Assembly (NCBI GenBank): GCA_001305055.1
Contig: BBZX01000005.1
Span: 124,001-188,000 of the forward strand
Reading direction: 5' to 3'
Origin: Clostridia bacterium UC5.1-1C12
Lineage (GTDB): Bacteria > Bacillota_I > Bacilli_A > Erysipelotrichales > Erysipelotrichaceae
Length of the DNA stretch: 64,000 nucleotides
The notes under the pieces are model-generated. The model was not told the origin of the DNA and ran no database searches. It was given only the letters and a program-made list of their open reading frames with translations. Below, in pieces: positions 1-8,612 of this stretch; position 1 is the stretch's first letter, and each line of letters opens with the position of its first letter. Made by a program: the position numbers and the translations under genes.

Positions 1-1104
1 CTGATCCGCCGCCAGCTGATGGTTTATTTGCATCAGGTGCATTCTCAACCCCTTTACCCTTTTCGACATTTTTAATCACTGTATCCCCGGCAGCTTCTAC
101 GCCGTCAACATTGGCTTCTATCTTGTTAACAGTACCATTGCCTTCAATTTTAACTGGTGCATCTGCCGTTAAAGTCCCTATGGTGCTGCCTTTTGCTACT
201 TCTACTTTAGTATCTTTCGCTGTTTCGGCAACGACTACATTCTTCACATTGGCATTTACCTTGATCTGTGTGTCAGCCTTAATTTCTAAGTTAGATACCG
301 GTGCTTGAATCTCTACTTCGGCATAAGTATTGGTTGTTACTGTCTGTGCGGGTATCTCAATAGTAGTCTTAGCCTGAACTGTTGACTGTACCTCAATTTC
401 TGATACCTTCCCTCGATAATCTCTATCAGGAATAATCTTTCCAACTTCTTCCAATACAATATTTTTAAGTTCCGTTTCACCGCATAAAACAACTTCTGTA
501 TTTCTTGTCTGATTGCTGATAGTGTCAATTGTCGAATCCTTCAGAACAACTTTGCCAGCTGTTTCATTATCCCCTAATACAACTAACTTTCCTTTAATGA
601 CAACTTGGCTTAATTCAATTTCTTTTGCGGCAGTCACATCCACATACAGGTTTCCTTCAATCACTTCACCTTCCAATGCTTCCGGATCTGTCACTACGAC
701 TGATTTTGATTCAGCTAAAGGAACGGCCTTGCCATCTCTGGTTAATTCATAGCCATCTTTAACAAAGTCTTTCGCCATAACGCCGGTACCTTTAAGATAA
801 TAGCGGGCGCCGTTGTCTTCAACCCAAGCATCAACCTGCATGACACCGGATTCACCCATGAAATACCAATGCTCATTGGAAGCGATCCAGCCGGTACGCA
901 TTGCTCCGTTATCATCAAAAGCATACCAGCAGTCATTATCTTTGATCCAACCCTTGCTTTACTGCCATCTTCCTTAACATAAGACCAAGTACCATTGTTA
1001 TTGACCCACTGAGCCTCAGCCGCTCTGATCGGCATTGTCGCTGAATAAAGCATTGCAGCTATGACTAAAGCCGTCATCGCTGACTTTGTTTTGTTTGATT
1101 TCAT
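1..1104 (-). CDS. Secreted cell-surface protein with cell-wall-binding-like repeats (partial, frame break)
   Basis: The gene starts at 1104 and runs off the left edge of the window, so its C-terminus is missing. The N-terminus is a signal peptide (KSNKTK, a hydrophobic stretch, then a cut near RAAEA). It is followed by Trp/Gly-rich repeats such as WVNNNGTWSYV, GWIKDNDCWYAFDDNG and EHWYFMGESGVM, which resemble choline-binding or glucan-binding cell-wall repeats. From about 750 down to 1 the protein becomes Val/Thr/Lys-rich short beta repeats (VVIKGKLVVLG, TVQAKTTIEIPAQTV), as in beta-helix adhesins. The frame breaks near 962, where one A seems lost from an A run; restoring it joins both halves in the right register. 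It is probably exported and attached non-covalently to the wall. The exact ligand cannot be read from the sequence. Two palindromes lie around its promoter. Confidence 0.7.
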
Positions 1105-1132
1105 TTTAATTACCTACCCAGTTTTTTGTATA

Positions 1133-1160
1133 TGTCTTATAAGGTATACCTTTTAAGACA
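1133..1160. promoter_or_regulatory. Operator-like palindrome, copy 1
   Basis: A 28-bp palindrome with centre AAGGTATACCTT and flanks TGTCTTA/TAAGACA, with one mismatch between the half-sites. It lies just downstream of the predicted start of transcription of the surface protein gene, where a bound repressor would block transcription. A second copy lies at 1257-1285. Confidence 0.6.
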
Positions 1161-1175
1161 CTGTATTTCTCTTTC

Positions 1176-1204
1176 ATTATAGGCAATTTTATAGCAATCG
1201 TAAA
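1176..1204 (-). promoter_or_regulatory. Promoter of the surface protein gene
   Basis: On the minus strand TTTACG (1204-1199) is followed after 17 bases by TATAAT (1181-1176). It lies between the two palindromes, and transcription would run into the surface protein gene starting at 1104. Confidence 0.65.
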
Positions 1205-1256
1205 GATAAACTTCCGTTTTATGTAATTTCAAGGCTGTTTTTTGCATTTGTGAGAG

Positions 1257-1285
1257 TGTCTTAAAAGGTATACCTTTTTAAGACA
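1257..1285. promoter_or_regulatory. Operator-like palindrome, copy 2
   Basis: A nearly perfect palindrome with the same core AAGGTATACCTT and the same TGTCTTA/TAAGACA ends as copy 1, with one extra T in one arm. It lies upstream of the -35 box, about 125 bp centre to centre from copy 1. Paired operators on both sides of a promoter suggest looping or cooperative repression. Confidence 0.6.
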
Positions 1286-1296
1286 TTTTACTGATT

Positions 1297-1326
1297 ATGG
1301 TTTAGAAGAACTCCTAAACCATTTTT
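1297..1326 (+). terminator. Hairpin followed by T-rich tail
   Basis: ATGGTTTAG (1297-1305) pairs with CTAAACCAT (1314-1322), followed by TTTTATCTT. It has the form of a weak intrinsic terminator on the plus strand, although no plus-strand gene is recognised just before it. Apart from the palindromes and promoters, nothing else is seen in 1105-1439. Confidence 0.4.
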
Positions 1327-1439
1327 ATCTTAAGAATAGCATTAACAGACAAAATAATTAAGAATTTATGCAGCATAAAGAAATATGACATTACAATGAT
1401 ATTGAAGCAGATATGTTTTTTATTGTTAACACGCATTGC

Positions 1440-1468
1440 TTGTGGCAACGGGAAGTTTCGCCTACAAT
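1440..1468 (+). promoter_or_regulatory. Promoter of the XRE regulator
   Basis: TTGTGG (1440-1445), a 17-base spacer and TACAAT (1463-1468), about 30 bp before the regulator's start codon. It means that an in-frame extension back to 1436 cannot be coding. Confidence 0.5.
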
Positions 1469-1501
1469 AGAGTTAACAAGAAAAGAAAGGCGGTACCCCT
1501 G

Positions 1502-2011
1502 ATGCTAAATGAAAACATTAAAACAATCAGAAAATCAAAAGGACTTTCACAGCAAGAACTTGCTATAAAACTCAATGTGGTTCGTCAAACCATTTCTAAA
1601 TGGGAGCAAGGATTATCAGTTCCCGATTCAGATATGCTGATTGATATATCTGAAGCACTTGATACACCGGTCAGCATTTTGCTTGGCGAAACCGTGATTG
1701 AGCCAGAACTTGATGACTTAAAAGCTATATCCGAAAAGCTTACGATCATTAACTGCCAGCTTGCGCAAAAGAAAGCTGCAAACCGAAAGATTTTTTATTG
1801 GTTATTTATTCTGCTATGCGTTGGCATTATTCTCGTTTTTGCCCTCTTGATAAAGCTAGACAGTCCATATTTAGCCTGGAATTATAACGATCCTGAATCA
1901 GCTGTATTAGGTGTTGCATTTCATGCATTTGAATGGCTATTTGTCAGATCAGCACCATTGATCCTCATAGGTGGAATCATCGGCGCGCTTTCAACTAGAA
2001 AGAAGGCATAA
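1502..2011 (+). CDS. XRE-family regulator with two transmembrane helices
   Basis: A 169-residue protein. Residues 1-65 form a Cro/C1-type helix-turn-helix (NIKTIRKSKGLSQQELA, then VVRQTISKWEQG), followed by a linker. Two hydrophobic helices lie near residues 98-118 and 145-163, so the DNA-binding domain should be held at the membrane with the N-terminus in the cytoplasm. The start is placed at the ATG of MLNENIKTI because AAAGGCGG precedes it at a proper distance and because the predicted -10 box overlaps any longer reading. Proteins of this build are common in Firmicutes and usually control nearby transport or surface genes. Its target is unknown here; the divergent surface protein with paired palindromes is one candidate, by inference only. 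Confidence 0.8.
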   Translation: MLNENIKTIRKSKGLSQQELAIKLNVVRQTISKWEQGLSVPDSDMLIDISEALDTPVSILLGETVIEPELDDLKAISEKLTIINCQLAQKKAANRKIFYWLFILLCVGIILVFALLIKLDSPYLAWNYNDPESAVLGVAFHAFEWLFVRSAPLILIGGIIGALSTRKKA

Positions 2012-2028
2012 AAAATAGATTTATATAT

Positions 2029-2070
2029 AAAAAGACAGATATTGAAACTAATTTTCAACATCTGTCTTTT
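2029..2070. terminator. Bidirectional terminator between converging genes
   Basis: AAAAGACAGAT pairs with ATCTGTCTTTT around an inner TTGAAA/TTTTCAA stem, with A/T tracts on both sides. It can end both the XRE gene (plus) and rsgI (minus). Confidence 0.8.
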
Positions 2071-2073
2071 AAA

Positions 2074-3186
2074 TTATTTTTTTACTGCATCCGTATCTGA
2101 TCCTGTCGCGCTGTCAGTGAGTGCCGACTCAGCTTTCAGCTTACTGTTGTCAGCCGGACTTGCATCATTAACACTCGCATCTGATTTTGTTGTATCACTC
2201 TTAGATGCGTCACTTGGTGTTGCATCACTTGGTGAAGCATCTGATGATGTGGCATCAGAAGGTGTCGCATCAAGATCTTTATTGATTTCATCCCAGGCAT
2301 TCGTTGCCTCGTCTTTTTTCTGATTCTGGTAATCGTTCAGCTGATCATTAAAATTAACATCGTCCGAAGTTGCCGCCGGTGTTGAACGACGATACATCAT
2401 GACAGTCATAATCGTAGAATCCTTCTCCTCCAGCAGCTCCTCTTCACTCTTCACAGGTGCCGGCACTTCCTTAGCCTCGATTACTTTATTCAGATCCTTA
2501 ACCGCCATATTCGCAGCCGTCTCCTGAGTCAGCGACGGATCAGCTTTCACCGCCTGCTTGATCAGTCTCAGCTTACCGGCCGATACACCCTTGTTCTGCG
2601 CTTCTAACCGCAGCATTTCATTTGTCTCTTCCCCAAGCACGACACCTAAAAATGTGATTCTCTACAAAAAATTCATTAACCTTCAGATACAATCTTTCCT
2701 GCAGATTCAACGCCTTCAGCTCATTGTCATTCACAACGGTAATCATGACGGCATTATCATCCTTATTCTTATCAATGTACCCCATCTTTGTTACTTCATC
2801 AATAAAATTCTTCGTGGCCTCTTCAATCTTCTGACCTTTATAATCAAGCCCCGCCAGTACCAGCTCACCATCCTTATTCGTTGCTGATACAGAAATCACT
2901 TCATCATACATATTGACAGTAAACTCAACGCCCGGATTCACATCCACAGCGACATATGAAACCGGAGTACGCTGGTTTGCTAAGAAATTAAATCCAAAAA
3001 CACTGCCAAACATGATAAACAGCATACATAACGTAGCTGCAATCTTTAATTTTGAATCATCACCATACTGTATTTCATTGCCGACTTCCATGGATGGAGT
3101 GGCATTAATTTCATCAAATTGACCTTTGTACTCATTACGATCGCCTTTTGATCATGAATTTCCATAATAATCCCTTTTTTGATCAT
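2074..3186 (-). CDS. rsgI: RsgI-family membrane anti-sigma factor (two frame breaks)
   Basis: Partner of the SigI gene just upstream: its stop is 14 bases before this start, and AAAGGAGTGG precedes the ATG at 3186. The first 50 or so residues (IKKGIIMEIHDQKAIVMST) match the RsgI N-terminal cytoplasmic domain that holds SigI. One transmembrane helix follows (LKIAATLCMLFIMFGSVFGF). Outside is the conserved RsgI region YVAVDVNPGVEFTVN, and then a long tail rich in Ser-Asp-Ala/Thr (SDAT, SDAS, PSDA repeats) with no recognisable polysaccharide-binding domain. The frame breaks near 3122 and near 2645; adding one base at each restores a single family-like protein. In clostridia such proteins sense extracellular polymers and release SigI. 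Here the repetitive tail may sense wall stress or serve as a spacer. Confidence 0.8.
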
Positions 3187-3200
3187 TTTTCCACTCCTTT

Positions 3201-3903
3201 CTATTTTTTAAACGGCAAATATTCTTTTAATGTCTCTAAATCCGAATCCGCAAGAATGATCCCCGCTATTATATATTTACGATAGCTCTCGATCTTTTTT
3301 CGTGGTATTAAAAATTTTTTCAATTTCTTTTAAAGGCAGTGAATGATCATTCATAATTTTTTCTACTAATTCAGGACGTTCTAAAATCTTCTGAATCGCA
3401 TTATTTACATAATGCCGAGTAATTAAATGTTTGGGTGAGCTTTTAACTAAGTCTTGAAAGGTAATACAAAAAGCCTGAAGCTTTTCATTCAGTTCATTGA
3501 TTTCCGCTATGCGGATCGACTGTTCATAGCTGTCAGCATAACGCTGAATCGCATCTTCCTTTAATTCGTCGATTTCATCTTCCTCTTCATTATATAAACC
3601 AAACGACTTCTTATTTTCGCGGTATAATGATGATTTAAAATAATCAAGCAGTCTGGCTTTAATTACCATTTTCGCATACAGTAAAAAATTACCTTTACCG
3701 TTAAAACGATCAATTGCCTCATTAAATGCCATTAAAGCGATAGAAAGTTCTTCGTCAACGCCATAAGTGACATAGCGATGTGCACATTCGGAAGTAAATG
3801 AAGCAATAAATGGCTTGTATTGAGAAATGAAGTCATTTCGCATAGTTTCATTCTGTTTGATTTCTTCAATGTCAAAGTTCACTTCAACGGCGGCATTCTG
3901 CAA
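3201..3903 (-). CDS. sigI: RNA polymerase sigma factor SigI (frame break near C-terminus)
   Basis: A sigma-70 family member of the SigI type. It has a region-2-like segment (FISQYKPFIASFTSECAHRY, then DEELSIALMAFNEAIDRF and GNFLLYAKMVIKARLLDYF) and a C-terminal part that includes the family ending ESYRKYIIAGIILADSDLE and LKEYLPFKK. That ending appears only after correcting a frame break near 3290. The start is probably the TTG at 3903, eight bases after AGGAG; the TTG at 3912 lies directly against that ribosome site. It directs transcription under the control of RsgI, the next gene. SigI regulons usually concern heat, envelope or extracellular polysaccharide, and the exact regulon here is unknown. 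An upstream operon ends 50 bp before it. Confidence 0.85.
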
Positions 3904-3956
3904 ACGAATCAACTCCTAACATATTTACATTACACTTTTTTATTTTTTTTGTAAAG

Positions 3957-4475
3957 TCAGTGACTGTACCACTGACTAAGCTTATCCACAGCCATGTCCC
4001 GATCCGCTTCACTGATTTCAATGATTTCACAATCATCACGCTCATTCAGCAGAGCTGACATTTTGCTCTCTTTTTTCTGTAAGACACCTAATACTCGATG
4101 ATTGCTCTCTAACAGCCGTTTAATGGCAGCCTGAAAGTCAGGTGCGTTATCTTCCAGCTTACCTAATTCATCGATGATCACCAATTCAGCATCAGCGGCA
4201 ATTGCGGCTTGTATTATTTTAACGCCAATTGTATCAAAAATACCCTCAACGCAGATATTACGGCGAACACCGGCACGAACGCTGATAATTACATCATTTT
4301 CTTCTTCATCCAATTCCTCAAAGCTATGCAGCGCATATCCGCGAACCCGTTCATTGATCATTACCGGCTGAGTCTGATAGCCGCTGAAATCTGGCTGTGC
4401 GATGCTTAGAAATTTTTTTATTGCACTGGATTTACCTGCTTTTTTCTCCCCGGTTAAAAATAAATGTTTACTCAT
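3957..4475 (-). CDS. THEP1-like P-loop NTPase
   Basis: A protein of about 172 residues similar to nucleoside-triphosphatase THEP1 (DUF265). It has a Walker A loop GEKKAGKSS at the N-terminus and a Walker B with its flanking residues at ELVIIDELGKLE. Family members hydrolyse NTPs slowly and their physiological role is poorly known. The start MSKHLFLTGEK (4475) lies inside the end of the upstream MobB-like gene (stop at 4468), so translation is coupled. It is the last gene of a four-gene operon running from 6414. The pairing with a second P-loop protein and a phosphatase-like protein suggests a shared metal, cofactor or nucleotide task, by inference. Confidence 0.75.
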   Translation of the reverse strand: MSKHLFLTGEKKAGKSSAIKKFLSIAQPDFSGYQTQPVMINERVRGYALHSFEELDEEENDVIISVRAGVRRNICVEGIFDTIGVKIIQAAIAADAELVIIDELGKLEDNAPDFQAAIKRLLESNHRVLGVLQKKESKMSALLNERDDCEIIEISEADRDMAVDKLSQWYSH

Positions 4476-5355
4476 ACTCATCCCCGGCATTCAATTTGAT
4501 TGAATGCACATTTTCCTTTACAAAAGAAGCCAGCAGCTGCTTGAGTTCAGCTTCTTGGCTGTGACTTAGTTCAACCTTTTCACCATTTATCGTTAGCTGC
4601 ATCGGCAGATTGATTGCCGCCAGCGTGCGTTTCTTCAGTTCTGTTTCTTTGGCCAGCTTATGACAGCCGCACTGACATGGGCCGGCAGAAGCTGTAACGG
4701 ATCCCTGTACCAGTTTGACCTGAGTCTCTTGCTCACAGAGCTGACGTACCGCCTCCTGACTCAGCGTACACAATTCCCGCTTCGCTTTGCCCTGAATGAT
4801 GGCACTTCCTAAAGCAACGCAAGCAGTCCCGCAGGCACTGCAGATTTCTGAATCAACATTGGGCAGCCGATCGTAGACTTTTTCTTCAATCAAATCGACT
4901 AATTCCGACAGCTGACTTAACGCGCTGAAAGCGGGCAGATCGCAGACTTTGTCATATTGATCAGCAATGCGGCCGCTGATCGCGAATGTAAAGTCATTCA
5001 TCCGCTCTTCAACCTCTTTCGGCTGATACGCACAGACAATTCTTGGCACCGGTGCTTCATAGTCACCTTCCAAAATTACATAATCACTGTGATTCATATT
5101 CAGCAATTTATTATTATCGGCCGCTTCCGGAATGATCAATGCCGTTTCAGTCTTTCCCTTAGCAATGACTGAGCTAGCACCGGCAGCCTTATGACGGGCG
5201 GTATTACTTTTTGGATCATCGATGGAAAAGGTCGGACAAAAAATAGTTTTAATCGTTGATACTGTTTTGCCGCGGCGGTTTAATTCACGGATAATCTGTT
5301 CAATGGTCGTTGTTTTCCCGCTGGCGCGTATTCCGACGATACTGAATACTTTCAT
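4468..5355 (-). CDS. MobB-like P-loop protein with Cys-rich C-terminal domain
   Basis: A 295-residue protein. Residues 1-160 resemble MobB, the GTP-binding adapter for molybdopterin guanine dinucleotide: Walker A GIRASGKTTTIEQII, then STIKTIF, and YVILEGDYE in the position of MobB's VEGFK region. Residues 170-235 are an extra domain with CSACGTACVALG and later CQCGCHK, seven cysteines that could bind a metal or an iron-sulfur cluster. The rest is a small alpha/beta tail. No other molybdenum-cofactor gene is visible in the window, so a role in molybdenum is not established and the fusion may mark another metallo-cofactor pathway. The gene overlaps both neighbours by a few bases and sits in one operon with the phosphatase-like and THEP1-like proteins. 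Confidence 0.7.
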   Translation of the reverse strand: MKVFSIVGIRASGKTTTIEQIIRELNRRGKTVSTIKTIFCPTFSIDDPKSNTARHKAAGASSVIAKGKTETALIIPEAADNNKLLNMNHSDYVILEGDYEAPVPRIVCAYQPKEVEERMNDFTFAISGRIADQYDKVCDLPAFSALSQLSELVDLIEEKVYDRLPNVDSEICSACGTACVALGSAIIQGKAKRELCTLSQEAVRQLCEQETQVKLVQGSVTASAGPCQCGCHKLAKETELKKRTLAAINLPMQLTINGEKVELSHSQEAELKQLLASFVKENVHSIKLNAGDEYE

Positions 5356-5669
5356 AGTCCTTTCCTCCTTATTTCAATTGACACAAGATGCTTCAGCCAG
5401 CGGCTGCTGCTATGATCTTTTAATGGAATGATCTGATAATCACCCGCTGTTTCACAAATCAAAATATGATTGGGCAGCAAGACCTCCCGGCCGCTTAATA
5501 GCAGTTGCATGCCATCCTCGCCCACACATAAGATTTGATCATCTTCATGCAGATCACCAATATATTTGTATAATTCACAGCCATAGACCTCAATCTGACG
5601 CTCTGCCTTTCCCTGCGCACGTTTTAATAGGCTGTACTGTTGTTTTTCCGGCAGTTTAAACTCACTCAT
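5352..5669 (-). CDS. Small uncharacterised protein in the MobB-like operon
   Basis: About 105 residues, soluble, no signal peptide or membrane helix. The central part reads YIGDLHEDDQILCVGEDGMQ and LLLSGREVLLPNHILIC, suggesting a compact beta-rich domain. I do not recognise the family. The ATG at 5669 is preferred over that at 5675 because AAGGG then lies at a normal distance. It overlaps the end of the phosphatase-like gene (5662) and the start of the MobB-like gene (5355), so the three are translationally coupled and probably act together. Confidence 0.6.
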   Translation of the reverse strand: MSEFKLPEKQQYSLLKRAQGKAERQIEVYGCELYKYIGDLHEDDQILCVGEDGMQLLLSGREVLLPNHILICETAGDYQIIPLKDHSSSRWLKHLVSIEIRRKGL

Positions 5670-6414
5670 TTTCATTCACCCTTAGACCTATTGGCACAAG
5701 CATATCCGCCTCACAGAAGCTGCCATGCTCCCCCTTATTCTCATTAGCATGCTGGCCATGATCACTGATCAGCCAGATCATCCCCTTTACATCACTCAAT
5801 AATTGTGAAAGCCGGCCATCAAGCCAGATCAGCTTATCAATGGCCTGTCTGCTCTGCGGGGAATAGTGATGACAGACATCGTCATAACCATGGATATGTA
5901 CAAAAATAAAATCATGATCAAGATTTGTCTGCATGCATGATAAGACTGCCTGATCACTGTCATTTTCATCTCTGGGATTCAGGAGTGCTGATTGTTGAGT
6001 ATGCAGAATTGTCCTTTCACCCTCGATATAAACGCAGCGTCCCGGATATTCATCAAAGATGGTGGAAAGCTTCAAGCTGCGCTCGGCATGACTTTTAATT
6101 TGATGCACTGAAGCGTCAACGCCGCTTAGCATGCTCGCTAATGCCGTATTGGTAATCGGCGGCCAGCTGCTTAAAGCGCAGGTTGTATTAAATGAAGAAA
6201 AATAAGGACATTGTGACAGTGATTCTTTAAGCTGATGCCAGCCCAGACCATCAATATATAATACTAGCTGCTTCTTTTCAGAATAAGACAGCCACATACC
6301 TTTTAACTCATCTAATCGCAGCAGCTTTTGGCCGATTTCACCAATTATTTCTTTTTCCTTGATCTGATCACTGATCTCACCGTCATGATAAATGATCCAC
6401 CCTGACTTTTCCAT
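5662..6414 (-). CDS. Alkaline-phosphatase-superfamily protein
   Basis: About 250 residues with the metal-site pattern of the alkaline phosphatase / type I phosphodiesterase superfamily: YIDGLGW (first Asp), PPITNTALASML with a Thr in the nucleophile position, HIHGYDDVCHHY (Asp and His ligands), and SDHG followed by GEHGSF. No signal peptide is visible, so it should act in the cytoplasm. It is shorter than secreted phosphatases and closer in build to small phosphoesterases or nucleotide pyrophosphatases. Substrate unknown. The start at 6414 (AAAGGG upstream) is required because the predicted promoter occupies 6436-6463. It is the first gene of the four-gene operon ending at 3957. Confidence 0.7.
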   Translation of the reverse strand: MEKSGWIIYHDGEISDQIKEKEIIGEIGQKLLRLDELKGMWLSYSEKKQLVLYIDGLGWHQLKESLSQCPYFSSFNTTCALSSWPPITNTALASMLSGVDASVHQIKSHAERSLKLSTIFDEYPGRCVYIEGERTILHTQQSALLNPRDENDSDQAVLSCMQTNLDHDFIFVHIHGYDDVCHHYSPQSRQAIDKLIWLDGRLSQLLSDVKGMIWLISDHGQHANENKGEHGSFCEADMLVPIGLRVNENE

Positions 6415-6435
6415 GCCATCACCCTTTGCTGACAT

Positions 6436-6463
6436 ATTATAACACAGACCCGCACGCAATCAA
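6436..6463 (-). promoter_or_regulatory. Promoter of the phosphatase/MobB-like operon
   Basis: On the minus strand TTGATT (6463-6458), 16 bases, TATAAT (6441-6436), about 20 bases before the chosen start codon at 6414. Confidence 0.65.
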
Positions 6464-6464
6464 A

Positions 6465-6496
6465 TAAAAAAGCCGATCTGTATAACCCAGATCAGC
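6465..6496 (-). terminator. Terminator after the iron alcohol dehydrogenase
   Basis: On the minus strand GCTGATCTG pairs with CAGATCGGC and is followed by TTTTTTATTTG. It separates the T-box operon from the next operon. Confidence 0.8.
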
Positions 6497-6501
6497 ACTG
6501 A

Positions 6502-7569
6502 TTATGCGGTAAAGACCTCCAGCTTTTCAATGGCCTGACGAAGATTTGCTTCAGTGACTTTGATTGCCGATACATTCACATCCGGCACCTGTGAGGCTCT
6601 TTTTAATACACCGTCAAGATCTGCCATTGTGCAGTCAAGGTCTGCCAGCCGCGTCGGCAGTTTAACCGCCCGATAGAATGGCAGCAGCTTTTGCAATTCA
6701 TCAAGCTTATCATCCAGCATCAATTGAACTAATAAACCATAAGAAACAATTTCACCATGCAGATGCTTTTCTTCAACCTTTTTCAAGGTAGTAAAGCCAT
6801 AGCACATCGCATGGGCTACCACACTGTTATAATCATTAATTACATAATTGGAGACAAGGCCGGTTGATACAATGATGGCCAGTACGGTTTCCTCTAAGGC
6901 CTTAGAGTTACGATTCGCCTGACAGTCAGCAAGCGCCGCCGCTCCATAACGGACTACTGGATCGCCGCACAATACAGATAATGTTACCCCCACATTATCA
7001 GCGTGATCCAATTCACGGCCGCGGGAGCTGAATTCTGGTTCATAGCCCTTAGCTAACGTATCCCCAATGCCTGCCCAAAGATATACATCAGGTGCTTCCG
7101 CAATCACTTGTGTATTAATAAATGTATGATGCGCAGGCCGTTCACGGTGATAGAGGTTTTTAAACACCCCGTTAGGTTCATACATCGCACAAACAGAAGT
7201 CACCGCCGCGCACGTTCCCGCAATGGTTGGAAAATTAAACAGCTTCTTATTCATTTGATCACTTAAAACCTTGCATGTATCCAATGCCTTTCCGCCGCCG
7301 AAAGCAAAAATCATATCCGCCGCCTGAACCGCTTCGTTCTGTTTCAGCATTTCCACATTTTCATAAGCGGCTTCACCGCCATACCATAAAGTTCCCAGGA
7401 TCTCTATTGTACTGTCCTTTAAAGCTTCCTTCAATAAACCGCAGGCTTTGGCTAATGCCCGATGGCCGCCGATGCAAACCGCTTTATTGCCATATTCCCT
7501 GCAGATTTCAGCCGCATTTTGATAAACATCCGCGCCGATACTATAACTTGGTAAAAATACATTTGACAT
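6502..7569 (-). CDS. Iron-containing alcohol dehydrogenase, hydroxycarboxylate-dehydrogenase-like
   Basis: A 355-residue member of the glycerol-dehydrogenase branch of iron alcohol dehydrogenases. The NAD(P)-binding GGGKALD motif and the metal ligands are visible: the Asp in GIGDTLAKGYE, the His in VVAHAMCYG and the His in HLHGEIVSYG. The sequence resembles E. coli YbdH (HcxA), which interconverts 2-oxo acids and 2-hydroxy acids, more than true glycerol dehydrogenase; this is a judgement from motif feel, not an alignment. It follows the BASS transporter by 17 bases and ends at a terminator, so both are made from one T-box-controlled transcript. A combined task of taking up and reducing or oxidising an organic acid related to an amino acid is a reasonable inference. 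Confidence 0.8.
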   Translation of the reverse strand: MSNVFLPSYSIGADVYQNAAEICREYGNKAVCIGGHRALAKACGLLKEALKDSTIEILGTLWYGGEAAYENVEMLKQNEAVQAADMIFAFGGGKALDTCKVLSDQMNKKLFNFPTIAGTCAAVTSVCAMYEPNGVFKNLYHRERPAHHTFINTQVIAEAPDVYLWAGIGDTLAKGYEPEFSSRGRELDHADNVGVTLSVLCGDPVVRYGAAALADCQANRNSKALEETVLAIIVSTGLVSNYVINDYNSVVAHAMCYGFTTLKKVEEKHLHGEIVSYGLLVQLMLDDKLDELQKLLPFYRAVKLPTRLADLDCTMADLDGVLKRASQVPDVNVSAIKVTEANLRQAIEKLEVFTA

Positions 7570-7586
7570 ACTGATTCCTCTCTTTC

Positions 7587-8590
7587 TTAAGCCTTTGCTG
7601 CTTCGGCTTCTAATTCAGGCATAGCCTTTATCGGTTCCTGATTCTCAAGCGGCATTGAGGCATATATATTTGCCAATACCGATCCGGAAATCTGATGAGC
7701 GACGGTGGCTACCGCAGCCGGCAAAGCACATAACGGATTGGCAAACTGTCCGGCCAAGCCTACCGCAAGGCCTGAATTCTGCAACCCTACCTCAATTGAG
7801 ATGGCTCTTTTCTTAGCTGCCTCTAAGCCAAGCAGACGGGCAAACAGCCAGCCGACGCCAAAGCCCAGCCAGTTATGCAGGCAAACAGCCGCAATCACCA
7901 TTAAGCCAGAAGTCATCAAGCGCTGAGCATTCGGAGCCACACACATCCCGACAATCGTCACAATGCTTAAGACACTGACCATAACCAAACCCTTATCAAA
8001 CTGTTTAACGGCATCACCAGCTAATCGATGCACCAGTACACCCGCCGCAATCGGTACCAATACGACCTGAACAATACTCAGCAGCATTGACAGCATATTT
8101 ACCTCGACCCATTGACCCGCTAAAACATAAGTAAGCAAAGGCGTAAGCAGGGGCGCAAGCAAGGTTGATACCATCGTCATGCCGACGGATAACGGCACAT
8201 CCCCCTTGGCTAAATAGGTCATCACATTACTTGCCGTACCACCGGGACAAGTTCCCAAAAGCACTAAGCCAACCGCTAACCCGCCGTCAAGGTTTAATCC
8301 CTTTGCCAGCATGAAGGCTCCCAGGGGCATAATCGTAAATTGAGCCAGACAGCCGATCAACACATCCTTTGGCCTTGAAAAAACAATTTTAAAATCATTC
8401 AGCTCTAATGTCATGCCCATACCAAACATAATAACCCCTAATAAAACATTAGTCAGTGACTGCCCTGCTACCTTTATTTGAGCAACTGCCGTGAAGAAGG
8501 AAGCTGGATCAGTGAAAAAGCCGCGACAGCCAATACGATCCATGCCATGTACTTCCCTAAAAAATCACTTAAACGGTTTACGAATTTCAT
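7587..8590 (-). CDS. BASS-family sodium/organic anion symporter (frame break)
   Basis: About 334 residues with nine or ten hydrophobic helices. It carries family hallmarks GVIMFGMGMTLELNDF, LLGTCPGGTASNVMTYLAKGD and EVGLQNSGLAVGLA, typical of bile acid:sodium symporter relatives, which in bacteria move pantoate, 2-oxo acids and other carboxylates. The frame breaks near 8510; the true N-terminus (MKFVNRLSDFLGKYMAWIV) is read from the ATG at 8590, eight bases after AGGAGG. A T-box leader precedes it and the iron alcohol dehydrogenase follows. The T-box argues for a substrate tied to an amino acid rather than a bile acid. Confidence 0.8.
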
Positions 8591-8612
8591 TTTCATTTCC
8601 TCCTGTAATAAC

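Noticed and set aside
111..752. Open frames on the plus strand across the left-edge surface protein
   Set aside because: They are antisense to a minus-strand reading with signal peptide and repeats, and lack ribosome sites.
2042..2323. Ser/Ala-rich plus-strand open frame
   Set aside because: It is the mirror of the repetitive Ser-Asp-Ala tail of RsgI; low-complexity repeats often leave the opposite strand open.
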